From contig NZ_CP076620.1 in NCBI RefSeq assembly GCF_020911725.1, positions 3,113,001-3,177,000 of the forward strand: a stretch of 64,000 bases of DNA, written 5' to 3'. Every line of letters starts with the position of its first letter. Position 1 is the first letter of the stretch. Positions 26,651 through 35,963 of this stretch are shown piece by piece. A model generated the notes under the pieces. The model was not told the origin of the DNA, searched no databases, and saw only the letters and a list, made by a program, of their open reading frames with translations. Both the position numbers and the translations under genes were made by a program. The stretch comes from Clostridium cadaveris (GTDB lineage: Bacteria; Bacillota; Clostridia; Clostridiales; Clostridiaceae).

Positions 26651-27907
26651 TTGATGGTTCAAGAACTTAAATCTTTAGCTCTATATGAAGATATAGTTGA
26701 GATTCTAAATAAAGATGACTTTGATTTGTATTGGAAAGGCTTCAAAAAATCACCTTTTGCTTTGTACAACTCTACAACTGTAGTCCTATGCAATCATCCT
26801 AATCCTCCTAAAGATTTTTCACCTCTTCGTGAAGCTTATATAGGTTCCTGGAATGATTCCTTTGTAGGTAACACGGCAATAAATCTAAATGGACATTATA
26901 CTGCTATATTAAATATGGATACACTATATTCACTAGATTCTAGTAGCAGTTTAAATAAAGTTTACTCTATATTAGTTCATGAGATGTTTCACTGTCATCA
27001 GCTTTCTCATAACGAAAATCGCTGGGCTGATGAGATGCTTTTTATAAATTATAACTTTTCTCAAAGTTCTATATCTCTAAGACTTATGGATAAAGATTAT
27101 TTGCTTTGCGCTCTAGATGATCAAAACAAATATACAAGAGATAAACTTCTTACAGACTTTATTCAAAGAAGAGAAAGAAGAAAAAATATTGTTGGATCAA
27201 TGTTAAATTACGAATTGGCTTTAGAATCAATAGAAGGTACTGCTACCTATGTTGAAGTCAAAGCTTTAGCTCACAGAAAAAACATAGATGTTATGGATGT
27301 AGCAGAAGATTTCTTGCATAACTTTGATTTTGAAGATCTGAATAAGTATAGAGCTTCATGTTACGCTTTTGGATTAGTTATCTGTCTTATTTTAGACAGC
27401 ATTGCTCCTAATTGGCATGAAGAATTCACCAATAGCGATACTTACTTATATAAATTTTTCAAAGCTAAATTCGGCTCTTTCAATGAGCTTACTGATTTTT
27501 CTATAGACAACTATTATGTAGAAAGTGCTAAAGAACTTATAAACAAATATGTGGATTCCAAGAAGGAATCTTTTGAAAACTTTAATAAAAGTGAAGGCTA
27601 TAAAGTTATTCTATATGGAAATCTAAAGCTATCCGGTTTTGATCCTATGAATGTAATTTCTATGGATAATAAAGTTTTACACAAAAACTTCATAAAATAT
27701 AATTCTAGCTGTATCAAAGATCAAGCCCTATCCTTCCATAAAGAAGACTTCTGGACAGTAGATAAAATCGAATTTTTTGTATCAGACAAACCAAAAGTTT
27801 TTGACCACGGTATACTGACTTCTAAAGGAACTTTCTATGGTGAAGTTTCTGAAGATAATAATATATTTTGTGTAGATTTATATAATGAACAAATCGAATC
27901 TAACTAA
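26651..27907 (+). CDS. Putative zinc metalloprotease (HEMFH)
   Basis: A 418-residue soluble protein of no family I recognise. The motif VHEMFHCHQ at about 112 fits the HExxH zinc site. ELALESIEGTATYVE about 85 residues later offers a glutamate that could be the third ligand, as in gluzincins. There is no signal peptide. It starts at TTG 26651 (ATG at 26654 is also possible), with AAAAGG upstream. It is first of three plus-strand genes followed by an M50-type protease. The substrate is unknown. Confidence 0.65.
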   Translation: MMVQELKSLALYEDIVEILNKDDFDLYWKGFKKSPFALYNSTTVVLCNHPNPPKDFSPLREAYIGSWNDSFVGNTAINLNGHYTAILNMDTLYSLDSSSSLNKVYSILVHEMFHCHQLSHNENRWADEMLFINYNFSQSSISLRLMDKDYLLCALDDQNKYTRDKLLTDFIQRRERRKNIVGSMLNYELALESIEGTATYVEVKALAHRKNIDVMDVAEDFLHNFDFEDLNKYRASCYAFGLVICLILDSIAPNWHEEFTNSDTYLYKFFKAKFGSFNELTDFSIDNYYVESAKELINKYVDSKKESFENFNKSEGYKVILYGNLKLSGFDPMNVISMDNKVLHKNFIKYNSSCIKDQALSFHKEDFWTVDKIEFFVSDKPKVFDHGILTSKGTFYGEVSEDNNIFCVDLYNEQIESN

Positions 27908-27951
27908 TTATCTGTGTCATAGATGATTACAAATCAGAAAGGGATGTATTT

Positions 27952-28419
27952 ATGGATAAGGAACTATTAACTGTTGAAGAAGTCTCAGGAATATTAGGAG
28001 TCCATCCCATAACAATTCGAAGATATATTAAAGATAACAAAATAAAAGCCTCTAAGATTGGCGGTCAATGGAGGATAACATCCTCTGATTTAAAGGAATT
28101 CATGTGTGTAGACAATTTTAATGGCAGAGTTGCTAAAAACTCTGCCTCTACCCTAGAAGAATTTGTCCAAGGCAAAAAATATAATAACAAAACCTTAGAG
28201 AGCTGTGTCATATTAAATTACCATGTTGCTAGTGCAGATAAGGCCACCCCCCTTTGTGAGAAAATTATTTCAAGGGTAAATAGTGAACATTCTAATCAGT
28301 CTGGTATAAACTTTCAATATTATTACATGGAAGAAGAGAAAAACGCAAGAATAATAATATATGGAAAACCTAGATTTCTTGGAAAAATCTTATGTGATTT
28401 AGATGAGTTCGACTCCTAG
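27952..28419 (+). CDS. Excisionase-type helix-turn-helix protein
   Basis: A 155-residue protein. Residues 5-50 form the excisionase/MerR-like helix-turn-helix (LTVEEVSGILGVHPITIRRY, then GGQWRITSSDLKEFM). About 100 residues of unrecognised sequence follow, with repeated hydrophobic strands (SCVILNYHVAS, ARIIIYGKPRFLGKIL). The C-terminal half might be a sensor or oligomerisation domain. It lies 44 bp after the HEMFH gene and 98 bp before the M50 gene. It is more likely a transcription regulator than a phage excisionase, because no integrase is nearby. Confidence 0.75.
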   Translation: MDKELLTVEEVSGILGVHPITIRRYIKDNKIKASKIGGQWRITSSDLKEFMCVDNFNGRVAKNSASTLEEFVQGKKYNNKTLESCVILNYHVASADKATPLCEKIISRVNSEHSNQSGINFQYYYMEEEKNARIIIYGKPRFLGKILCDLDEFDS

Positions 28420-28517
28420 AAATTCGCTGCAACTTTTGCTGTTCTTAAGAATTAATAAAATATAAAGAAGTCAGCATATATTCAATTTTTAAAAATTATA
28501 TTTGGAGGGTTATACTC

Positions 28518-29687
28518 ATGAAAAAATCCACTAACAAAACAAAACACAAATCTAGTCAATGGATTGTTTTTCCACTTTTTATTCTGATTGGTGCTTTATC
28601 AGGTTATTTAGGTGGAACATACATTGGAAAAATATTTAAAGAGAGTATTTCTTTGTCCCAAAAGATTTCTCTCTTTATAATTCTTTTTCTTATAGTATAT
28701 ATATCAATAATAATTCAAATTATAGTACATGAATTTGGACATCTCATATGCGGATTAATAAGTGGATATGATTTTGCTTCTTTTCGTATAGGAAGCTTCA
28801 TGCTTGTAAAAAATGATGAAAAAATCAAGTTTAAGAGATTTTCTTTAATGGGGACTGGCGGGCAATGCTTGATGACACCTCCGGAACCATATAATGATGA
28901 TATTCCATTTTTGCTTTACAACATTGGTGGAAGTCTCTTTAATGTACTTTTATCCATCATTTCAATAATCTTATACTTTGTTACTAGGCACATTGAATTT
29001 TTATCTCTTTTTTTTCTTGTCTTAGCTATTATAGGTATTGCCTTTGCCCTAATAAATGGAATACCAATGCATCTTGGTCCAATAGATAATGATGGATATA
29101 ACGCTTTTAATCTTAGGAAGAATGGGTCTGCTAAAAGATGTTTTTGGATTCAACTAAAAATTATTGGATTAATTAATAATGGAATTCGTCTAAAAGATAT
29201 GCCTGATGACTTATTTATTATCCCAAACCATGAGGAAATGAAAAATGCTTTATGTGCTTCTGTAGGTGTATTAGCATGTAACCGTGCCATAGATGCAATG
29301 AATTTTAAAACAGCGCAAGAAATCGGCTATAACTTACTTAATAACTCTGGAGGTCTTTTAGATGTTCATAGATATATGATCACATCAGAAATGATCTTTT
29401 GTGAACTTATAACTGAAAATAATAAAGAAAAAATAGAGAATATGTTCACTAAAAACTTCAATAAATTCCTCAAAACTTCTGCAAAAAATCCTTCTATAAT
29501 TCGTATGTTATATGCCTATGAATTACTTCTAAAAAAAGATGAACAAGCCGCAGAAAAGCACCTTAAATCCTTTGAAAAAGTGAGTAAGTCTTATCCCTAC
29601 ATATGCGAAATCGAAGGTGAACGTGAACTTATTAATTATATAAAAAATTTATCCCAACTTAATATAAATAAGGAGTCTAATATTTAA
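28518..29687 (+). CDS. M50-family membrane metallopeptidase
   Basis: A 389-residue membrane protein. The first helix covers about 15-35, and the second contains the active site IIVHEFGHLICG (HExxH, residues about 73-77). A later helix ends in MHLGPIDNDGYNAFN, whose Asp is the third zinc ligand of site-2-type proteases. The C-terminal 180 residues are soluble and helical, perhaps TPR-like. A GGAGGG site precedes the ATG. M50 enzymes cut membrane-anchored substrates. None is identifiable here. Confidence 0.82.
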   Translation: MKKSTNKTKHKSSQWIVFPLFILIGALSGYLGGTYIGKIFKESISLSQKISLFIILFLIVYISIIIQIIVHEFGHLICGLISGYDFASFRIGSFMLVKNDEKIKFKRFSLMGTGGQCLMTPPEPYNDDIPFLLYNIGGSLFNVLLSIISIILYFVTRHIEFLSLFFLVLAIIGIAFALINGIPMHLGPIDNDGYNAFNLRKNGSAKRCFWIQLKIIGLINNGIRLKDMPDDLFIIPNHEEMKNALCASVGVLACNRAIDAMNFKTAQEIGYNLLNNSGGLLDVHRYMITSEMIFCELITENNKEKIENMFTKNFNKFLKTSAKNPSIIRMLYAYELLLKKDEQAAEKHLKSFEKVSKSYPYICEIEGERELINYIKNLSQLNINKESNI

Positions 29688-29705
29688 TAACAAACTATCT
29701 TTAAT

Positions 29706-29894
29706 TTACATTTGATTAGATTTATTAGCATAAAAATATTTTATACTACTCCCAATTATTACAGAAAAATACAAAATTAAACTTATTGCTAATAAATCTT
29801 TTCTTTGAGTCATCCAGTAAGAAAGTACACCTAAAAAAGGTATACAAGATATTATTGCCATAGGCTTTATAATATATTTTATAAAGTTTTTCAT
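29706..29894 (-). CDS. Small membrane protein
   Basis: A 62-residue protein with two hydrophobic helices (IIKPMAIISCIPFLGVLSYW and LLAISLILYFSVIIGSS) and a short basic C-terminus. The ATG at 29894 has GGATGAG seven bases upstream. A TTG at 29909 would add five residues but has no ribosome binding site. It runs convergently with the M50 protease gene, which ends 18 bp away. No family is recognised. Confidence 0.5.
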   Translation of the reverse strand: MKNFIKYIIKPMAIISCIPFLGVLSYWMTQRKDLLAISLILYFSVIIGSSIKYFYANKSNQM

Positions 29895-30013
29895 TGTTTT
29901 CTCATCCAATACTATTTAATATTCATTGTTTTATAAAGTTATAATAATCATATTTTACCTTAATACCAATTAGGAAATCAAGTTCAATATAATATATTTT
30001 CCCCTCACATTTT

Positions 30014-30838
30014 TCATATACTGCTTCTCAGAACAAGTTCATTAATCGGCATTTTAGTTAATTCTCTAATGTCATCTCCTTCACAAATCATTTTCTCGAT
30101 TATTTTCAATCCAATATAATAACCTGACAATATAGTTTTTGTAGTTTCATCATTACGTATAGTGAAAAATTCATTCATCAATTTATAATTTAAAGTATCC
30201 TCAAAATGATTAATAACCTTTTGTTTTAATTCATAATATTTCTCTTGCAAAATTTCTACTTGTTTCTTTTCTATAACCAGTGTTTTACTTATATTGTCCA
30301 TATTTATAGGCAAATGGTTTAAAATTAGCGGATAAATTACACCAAGCCCCTCTGTCATAACCCGTTCTGCAAAACTATATAAGTTTATATTTTTAATTGA
30401 GTTTATTCTAACCATATGATTCACTTCATGTGGAATAAGAAAATTTATATCACATTTATCAATGCATTCTAGTCCAATATATATAGATGGTTTCTTAGTA
30501 GGTAAAGCTACCCCACAAGCATGTCCCACTCCACCTCCTATATACAAATCAAACTCCTTTTCAAATTCTAATCCTTTTATAGATTTTTTAGTAATTTCTT
30601 TTATTTTTTCAACCATTGACTCATCTATAAGTTTTAATCTATGAAAGATAGTGTCGAAATTAGTTTTTTCTACTATATTCTTAAACTCATTAAACTCAAT
30701 CATATAAAGTCCTTCTATCATCAAGTCAAATAATTCACTGTATTTTTCATAATATTTCTTAAAAGCTGTCCACTTTCCAATCACCTTTGCTTCATCGTAA
30801 AAATTTTCAAAGTCACCTCTCATATCTATAATATTCAT
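30014..30838 (-). CDS. DUF2268-type putative zinc protease (HEVNH)
   Basis: A 274-residue soluble protein. IPHEVNHMVR at about 136 is an HExxH zinc site, and MTEGLGVIYP about 25 residues later supplies a conserved glutamate. This arrangement matches DUF2268, a predicted Zn-dependent protease family. The upstream FDLYIGGGVGHACGVAL is also typical. AGGAGG lies five bases before the ATG at 30838. It is the third zinc-protease-like gene within about 4 kb, though on the opposite strand to the other two. Confidence 0.75.
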   Translation of the reverse strand: MNIIDMRGDFENFYDEAKVIGKWTAFKKYYEKYSELFDLMIEGLYMIEFNEFKNIVEKTNFDTIFHRLKLIDESMVEKIKEITKKSIKGLEFEKEFDLYIGGGVGHACGVALPTKKPSIYIGLECIDKCDINFLIPHEVNHMVRINSIKNINLYSFAERVMTEGLGVIYPLILNHLPINMDNISKTLVIEKKQVEILQEKYYELKQKVINHFEDTLNYKLMNEFFTIRNDETTKTILSGYYIGLKIIEKMICEGDDIRELTKMPINELVLRSSI

Positions 30839-30889
30839 CAGATCCTCCTACTCTTATAACTCACAATTTATGATTTAGCTATATAACTT

Positions 30890-32320
30890 TTATATTAAAG
30901 CTCTTATGTTATTGCCACTTAGAACTAAAATATCTCCAGATTTTATTACAGTAGATCCTTTTGGAATTAGTATTTTATCTCCTCGTTTTATCATGACAAT
31001 TAGTATCTCCTCAGGTATATTGGCATCCATAATCATTTTACCTTTCCATTTATTATTATTTGTTATAGTAACTTCTAATAAATCAGTATTTATTTCCCCT
31101 ATATAATCAGTAAAAGTTTTTAGAACAGAATCCTCACCTTCAGTTTCAACTAAATCTAATAAACTTGCTACTCTAGGTATAAGGGCTCCTTGTATTGCCA
31201 CAGAAAATAAAGCTATGAAGAATATTATATGAAATATATCATTTTCCACATTAACACCATATGTTACTGCAAATATTGCAAAAACAACCGATGCAGCACC
31301 TCTAAGTCCAACCCATGATATAAATATTTTTTCTTTTATTTTAAATTTAAATGGGCTAAGTATTATAAATGTAGCCAAAGGTCTTGCAATTAATATCATA
31401 AATAAAGATATAGACACTGCCTTTCCTGTAACATAAGGTAGTTTTGATGGAAAAGATAAAAGTCCTAACATAAAGAAAAGTACTATTTGCATTATCCAAG
31501 AAATTCCATCAAAGAAATGAAATATACTTTTCTTTCTAGGTATTTTGCTATTTCCTATTATTATCCCTGATATATAAACACTTAAATAACCATTTCCACC
31601 TAAAAACTCACTAAGGGAATATGAAAGTATTGCAACTGCCATTATAAATATTGTATAAAATCCATCTATTTCAAATTTTGAATGCCTTAATATATAAACT
31701 GTACCCTTTGCTAATAGAAATCCAACTAACAAACCAAATAGAATTTGTATAATTATCATATAAGTTATTGTACCTAAACTTAATATTCCAGAGCTCTTCA
31801 TCATAGCTAATACTATAAGAGTCATCATATAAGCAATTGGATCATTACTTCCACTTTCAACTTCTAAAAGTGATGCTAACGAACCCTTTAAGTTTAATTT
31901 TTGAGCTCTTAAAATTGCAAATACTGACGCAGCATCAGTAGATGCAACTATTGATCCTATCAATATTCCTTCTAGTAAAGTAGTCTTTACTACGAAATAA
32001 CAAAACGCTCCTGTAAGTCCTGCTGTGATAACAACTCCTAATGATGACATTAATACCGCTGGAAATGCTATGGGCTTAGCCATTTTCCAATTAGTCCCAA
32101 AACCGCCATAAAACATAATAAAAACTAATCCTAACGAACTTATCTGTTTAGTAAGCTCATAGTTATCAAAATAAATTCCAATTAATCCATCTGATCCAAA
32201 TAACATTCCCAAAACAATAAATATAAGAAGTATTGGAACCCCAAACTTATATAACACTTTAGTTGACGTTATACAAATAATTAATACTAGTCCACTAATC
32301 ATCATCAATTCGGTCATCAA
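30890..32320 (-). CDS. CPA1-type K+/H+ (or Na+/H+) antiporter with RCK_C domain
   Basis: A 476-residue transporter of about twelve or thirteen helices. The ion-binding stretch IASTDAASVFAIL and the later ESGSNDPIAYM are those of NhaP2/CvrA-like antiporters. WVGLRGAASVVFAI follows. Residues about 400-476 are a TrkA-C/RCK_C regulatory domain (GKMIMDANIPEEILIVMIKR). It should export K+ or Na+ in exchange for protons. The cation cannot be settled from the sequence. It is monocistronic. Confidence 0.88.
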   Translation of the reverse strand: MMTELMMISGLVLIICITSTKVLYKFGVPILLIFIVLGMLFGSDGLIGIYFDNYELTKQISSLGLVFIMFYGGFGTNWKMAKPIAFPAVLMSSLGVVITAGLTGAFCYFVVKTTLLEGILIGSIVASTDAASVFAILRAQKLNLKGSLASLLEVESGSNDPIAYMMTLIVLAMMKSSGILSLGTITYMIIIQILFGLLVGFLLAKGTVYILRHSKFEIDGFYTIFIMAVAILSYSLSEFLGGNGYLSVYISGIIIGNSKIPRKKSIFHFFDGISWIMQIVLFFMLGLLSFPSKLPYVTGKAVSISLFMILIARPLATFIILSPFKFKIKEKIFISWVGLRGAASVVFAIFAVTYGVNVENDIFHIIFFIALFSVAIQGALIPRVASLLDLVETEGEDSVLKTFTDYIGEINTDLLEVTITNNNKWKGKMIMDANIPEEILIVMIKRGDKILIPKGSTVIKSGDILVLSGNNIRALI

Positions 32321-32437
32321 ATTCCTCCTTTATTTAATTATTATAAAATTATCTAGATGTAACTTTAATACATTTATATTATATTATATCATTTCCAATT
32401 TTTATTTAAAATAAAATATAAACTTTGAGTATTTAAA

Positions 32438-32500
32438 TAAAAATAGCGGATAGTAAAAGCCCATATATTTTATGCTTTTATTCACCCACTATTTTTATTA
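32438..32500 (-). terminator. Terminator of murI
   Basis: The minus strand has AAATAGTGGGTGAATAAAAGC pairing with GCTTTTACTATCCGCTATTT around a 14-nt loop, followed by T-rich sequence. It begins directly after the murI stop. Confidence 0.85.
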
Positions 32501-33286
32501 TTATATAGTTTTTATATCAAAAGGCGTCTGTATATTTAATACCTTTAAAAGTTTCTCATATGTGTCTGTTGTCCCACTTGTGTATATATTATAGCAATGA
32601 TTGGGATTATCATTTAATAAATTATTATCTTCTAGGTAAGATTTTATCTTTTTTGCTTGCTGTAAAGCTGGATTAATAAAGTTTATTCCAGGTCCATATT
32701 TCTCAAATAAATCTTGAACTATAGGGTAATGTGTACAGCCTAAGATAATATTCTTGGCATCACATCTTTCTAAAAGATTGACCATGTGAAGCTTTATATC
32801 TTCTTCAATAGCTTCCATATCGAATTCACCACAGTCAATTAAACTTGCTAAATTACGACTTCCTTCACCATAGACAGCAATATCTGTATTCTTTTCATTT
32901 ATAAGCCTATTATAACACTTGCTGTTCACAGTAAATTCTGTAGCTAAAACTCCTACTTCCTTTACTTCCTTGTCCACAACATACTGAGATGCAGGATCTA
33001 TTATTCCAAAAATCGGAAATTCATAGTCATTTCCATATCTATCTATTAATGAAGATATAGTGTTGCAAGCTACTGCAACAATCTTTACCTCTTGTTCCTT
33101 TAAAAATTCTATCATGTTTTTTGTTAGACCAACGATATCATCTGCTGTTCTATTACCGTATGGACAATTTTTATTGTCTCCAATATACACGATATCTTCA
33201 TTTGGCATAAGCTTTTCTAACTCTTTTACAAGGGTAAGTCCTCCTACTCCTGAATCTAATACCCCTATTTTTTTTCTGTTCTCCAT
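32501..33286 (-). CDS. murI: Glutamate racemase
   Basis: The 261-residue enzyme supplies D-glutamate for peptidoglycan. It has the N-terminal IGVLDSGVGGLTLVKEL, the first catalytic cysteine in VACNTISS (about residue 74) and the second in LGCTHYP (about residue 185). The acid residue of YIGDNKNCPYG is also present. The start is placed at ATG 33286, because GGGGGAC lies seven bases upstream. The earlier in-frame ATG at 33301 lies ahead of that site. It is monocistronic with a strong terminator. Confidence 0.95.
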   Translation of the reverse strand: MENRKKIGVLDSGVGGLTLVKELEKLMPNEDIVYIGDNKNCPYGNRTADDIVGLTKNMIEFLKEQEVKIVAVACNTISSLIDRYGNDYEFPIFGIIDPASQYVVDKEVKEVGVLATEFTVNSKCYNRLINEKNTDIAVYGEGSRNLASLIDCGEFDMEAIEEDIKLHMVNLLERCDAKNIILGCTHYPIVQDLFEKYGPGINFINPALQQAKKIKSYLEDNNLLNDNPNHCYNIYTSGTTDTYEKLLKVLNIQTPFDIKTI

Positions 33287-33610
33287 ATTACCGTCCCCCA
33301 TGATAAATAATTTTAATCTTATTTCTAAAACTTGTATTTAAGGGTAATAAAAATTTCATTCTGCAATGTTTCCCTATTGCCCTATTATACTTATCTTTTG
33401 TAAGTGATACAACCCTATTTATTCTACTAATCTTTCGTATTTGTTATTATTTTTTTATCTTTTATCACATAGTTTTATTTACATATTTATCAATTAAATG
33501 TAATGGTATACATTTAGAATATCATTTACTAAATCTATTGTCAATTTTGAATTTTCCAAATATTAGACGCTTTTCATAGCATATTCTAAATTATCATTTT
33601 TTACTTTCTT
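33287..33610. other. AT-rich intergenic region without a supported gene
   Basis: About 320 bases between murI and the ATP-cone gene. I see no open frame with a ribosome binding site on either strand. A short TTGTA/TACAA symmetry occurs at about 33397-33411 and looks like chance. The murI promoter must lie here but no clear -35/-10 pair stands out. Confidence 0.5.
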
Positions 33611-33880
33611 TTATCTCCTATTAAGTCCATTTCTATAACTTTCTGCTACATCTTTAAATCCTATCTTTTTTAATTCAGTATATATTGCTTGGAATATATA
33701 CTCCGAACTAATTATTTCATCCTTCTCATTTGTAATATCATGGTAAATTGCGTTAGTTACTATATAGATATCACTTTCATTTAAGGGCTCATTAACTTCA
33801 TCTGAAGCATTAGTTATTGATGTAACTATTTTACCCTTATCAAAGTCCTCAATTTTTCCATTTCGCTTTTTTATTTTCAT
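33611..33880 (-). CDS. Stand-alone ATP-cone domain protein
   Basis: An 89-residue protein that is essentially one ATP-cone: KKRNGKIEDFDKGKIVTSI, then a helical body, ending FKDVAESYRNGLNRR. ATP-cones normally sit at the N-terminus of ribonucleotide reductases or in NrdR and bind ATP/dATP. Here there is no zinc ribbon and no reductase. The start is ATG 33880, with GAGGAG eight bases upstream (an in-frame GTG at 33889 is possible). It may act in trans on a reductase or regulator encoded elsewhere. Confidence 0.8.
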   Translation of the reverse strand: MKIKKRNGKIEDFDKGKIVTSITNASDEVNEPLNESDIYIVTNAIYHDITNEKDEIISSEYIFQAIYTELKKIGFKDVAESYRNGLNRR

Positions 33881-33998
33881 ATTTCTCACTCCTCATATTA
33901 TTTTAAATATACAGATGTGTTCTAACTTATCCCTATTATTCCACCATTTAATAACTTAAATACATTTGTAATTCATTATAAGTATTCAAATTATTAAA

Positions 33999-34045
33999 CA
34001 AAAAAATATATGCTGCAAAATGATTTATTCATTTTGCAGCATATA
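33999..34045 (-). terminator. Strong terminator of the AIM24-like gene
   Basis: TATATGCTGCAAAATGA pairs perfectly over 17 bp with its complement around a five-base loop. Seven or more T follow on the minus strand. Confidence 0.92.
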
Positions 34046-34060
34046 CTAAAGTTCTATATA

Positions 34061-34897
34061 TTATTCATCAGTGTTTCTTTTATTTGTTGGAGTTGCTATC
34101 TTTTCAATACCACTAGTTCCAAGTTCTTTATAGACAGATGATGTAGGCATCAACCATACCTCTCCAGTTCCTTTATATACATTCAATAAACCTTCTCCGC
34201 CAGTTGCAGTTGCCAAAAGAGATTTCGATGATTTTTCTACTGTAAAATCTAATCTTCCACTTCTTAAAATCGCAAAATCTCCATCTACCTTTAGCGTATC
34301 ATTAAACAATTTAACCTTTATTATTTCACTTTCTGGAACTGGAAGCTCTAAGGCTGCCACCCCTGAACCTGAAAGCTTAGTTTGAAATAATCCTTCATTT
34401 CCAAATAGACTAGAGGATAAATTCTTCTGCATAGCTGCACCTACTTCTATCCCCTCTTCACAGGCATAAAATAATCCATCATCAACTACAATCGCTTCAT
34501 CTTCTAATTCTATTAATGCATAATGACCGAAGCTTGGCTCTAGAAAAATCTCACCAGTTCCTTTGTAGACAGGCTTGAAAGTTGTTTCTCCTGTTACCTT
34601 GCTGGTAAACATCTTCTTACCTAGTCCAAACACTCCTCCCATCTTATTTTCCATAGTTATATTGCCCTTTAAAAAATGTAATGCACCTGTTTCTATTCTA
34701 ACTGTACCGTTATTTAACATTATTCTAAGCTGTCTAAGCTTTATATGAGCATCTTTCATGAAGCTTAACATAAGGGCCGTATTAACATCTTTTCCGCCTT
34801 TTAATTCGTCATACTCAAGGACTTGAAATACAGCGTCCTCTCCCTTCATTTCATCTATCTTAGTTAATGTATTGTTTATATTCAAGCTAGTTCTCAT
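34061..34897 (-). CDS. AIM24 family protein
   Basis: A 278-residue protein, mostly beta-strand. Paired repeats GALHFLKGNITMENKMGG and LSGSGVAALELPVPESE, and VYKGTGEVWLMPTSS near the end, are typical of the AIM24/TRAP-like beta-prism family. There is no signal peptide or membrane segment. AIM24 is a mitochondrial biogenesis factor in yeast. The bacterial role is unknown. GGGAGG precedes the ATG at 34897, and a strong terminator follows. Confidence 0.82.
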   Translation of the reverse strand: MRTSLNINNTLTKIDEMKGEDAVFQVLEYDELKGGKDVNTALMLSFMKDAHIKLRQLRIMLNNGTVRIETGALHFLKGNITMENKMGGVFGLGKKMFTSKVTGETTFKPVYKGTGEIFLEPSFGHYALIELEDEAIVVDDGLFYACEEGIEVGAAMQKNLSSSLFGNEGLFQTKLSGSGVAALELPVPESEIIKVKLFNDTLKVDGDFAILRSGRLDFTVEKSSKSLLATATGGEGLLNVYKGTGEVWLMPTSSVYKELGTSGIEKIATPTNKRNTDE

Positions 34898-35055
34898 AAC
34901 TTCCCTCCAATATCCCTTTATATCTATATATTATTATATACAATTTTTATCAATAAAAATAGAAATAAGAACATAGATAGGTGCTTTCAAAAATTAGGGA
35001 TAAAAAAACTCTATATAAATGTGTTATCTACTGTACACTGAAATTAAAAAGCTTA

Positions 35056-35077
35056 TTTACTTGTGGTACGCTTCACC
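35056..35077 (+). repeat. Left copy of a 22-bp direct repeat
   Basis: The 22 bases starting TTTACTTGTGGTACG recur exactly at 36519-36540 in the same orientation. Fourteen bases further in lies GGAGCACGG (35092-35100), whose complement CCGTGCTCC (36510-36518) abuts the right copy. The arrangement brackets a cassette of about 1.45 kb. Confidence 0.85.
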
Positions 35078-35106
35078 GTTACACCTCCAATGGAGCACGG
35101 TTTTAT

Positions 35107-35544
35107 CTAATTTATTGGATTATCTTGGTTTTGGTCTATAGTTACGTCTTGTCCGTCACTCCAAATTACAGTTACATCTAATGATTTTAACGACAACATT
35201 ACAGTCTCTATTACTCTTTTGTGTTTTTCATCACTTGGTAATGCTATACATATTTTTGATTTAGGATGTTTCTGCTTTAACTGCATAGCTTTTAGTATTG
35301 CCATTGCAACATGGTCTTTTACTTGGCTACTATTGAATGGCTTACCTTTTCGACTTGTATCCTTTGAGGTTGTTCCACCCTTAGCTTCTATTAATAATTC
35401 AACTTCATTCTTTATTGCATGTAAGTCTATTCCTCGCTCTGATGTACTGCACTTACTTTTTATCTCATACCCCATTTCTTCTAATTTAGATGAAATGCTA
35501 TCTATAACTTCATTTTCAGTTGTCATTAAGCTTTCTATTCTCAT
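35107..35544 (-). CDS. Small PD-(D/E)XK-like nuclease
   Basis: A 145-residue protein. GIDLHAI (Asp40), then ELLIEAKGG (Glu53-Ala-Lys55), fit the D-ExK active site of restriction-like endonucleases, with the expected hydrophobic strands around them. The N-terminal helix (NEVIDSISSKLEEMGYEIKS) is also typical. The ATG at 35544 has GGGGGA close upstream. It lies in the repeat-bounded cassette with a recombinase remnant and a HEPN-like gene. A defence or DNA-repair role is possible, but no modification enzyme is present. Confidence 0.7.
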   Translation of the reverse strand: MRIESLMTTENEVIDSISSKLEEMGYEIKSKCSTSERGIDLHAIKNEVELLIEAKGGTTSKDTSRKGKPFNSSQVKDHVAMAILKAMQLKQKHPKSKICIALPSDEKHKRVIETVMLSLKSLDVTVIWSDGQDVTIDQNQDNPIN

Positions 35545-35623
35545 ATTATCCCCCAAATCCAGTTATTAGTACTTATTATTATATTGCAAATTTAAAACAA
35601 GTACAATTAAGCATTGGAGCATG

Positions 35624-35672
35624 AAAAAAGGAAGTATCTTCGTCTTCTTCAGACGACCCTTCCTTCACTAAG
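35624..35672 (-). terminator. Terminator in the cassette
   Basis: On the minus strand GGAAG...TCGTCT pairs with AGACGA...CTTCC around GAAG, followed by six T. It ends transcripts from the HEPN-like gene and recombinase remnant. Confidence 0.75.
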
Positions 35673-35687
35673 TATCTTATTACATAT

Positions 35688-35955
35688 TCATTTATCTATT
35701 GCTCTTGACTTATCTATAGTTACCTTCGATACAAGTAAGTTCAACAACTGCTTTCTTTGTTGTCTTGTACTACTCTCCTTGAATACTTCTCCAAACATCT
35801 TCATGACTTGACTTACTAACTCAAAATATATTAGCTCATCTTCTGATATCATTACTTCTCTTTGAAGTTCACCCATTCTAAACTTCAATCCTTCTATTTC
35901 TTCGTTTAACTTCTTTTTCTCTATTAGATAATCTAATAATAGTATTAAAATAGAC
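35688..35955 (-). pseudogene. C-terminal remnant of a large serine recombinase
   Basis: The last 75 codons encode NEEIEGLKFRMGELQREVM and onward, with QRKQLLNLLVSKVTIDKSR at the end. That is the coiled C-terminal region of large serine recombinases. Just upstream, DYLIEKKKL appears in a different frame, so a one-base deletion separates them. The catalytic and recombination domains are absent. It lies inside the repeat-bounded cassette, which suggests decay of an integrative element. Confidence 0.65.
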
Positions 35956-35963
35956 GTATAATA

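Noticed and set aside
33397-33411. TTGTA/TACAA short palindrome
   Set aside because: Five-base arms in AT-rich DNA are expected by chance. It does not fit the NrdR box or another known operator.
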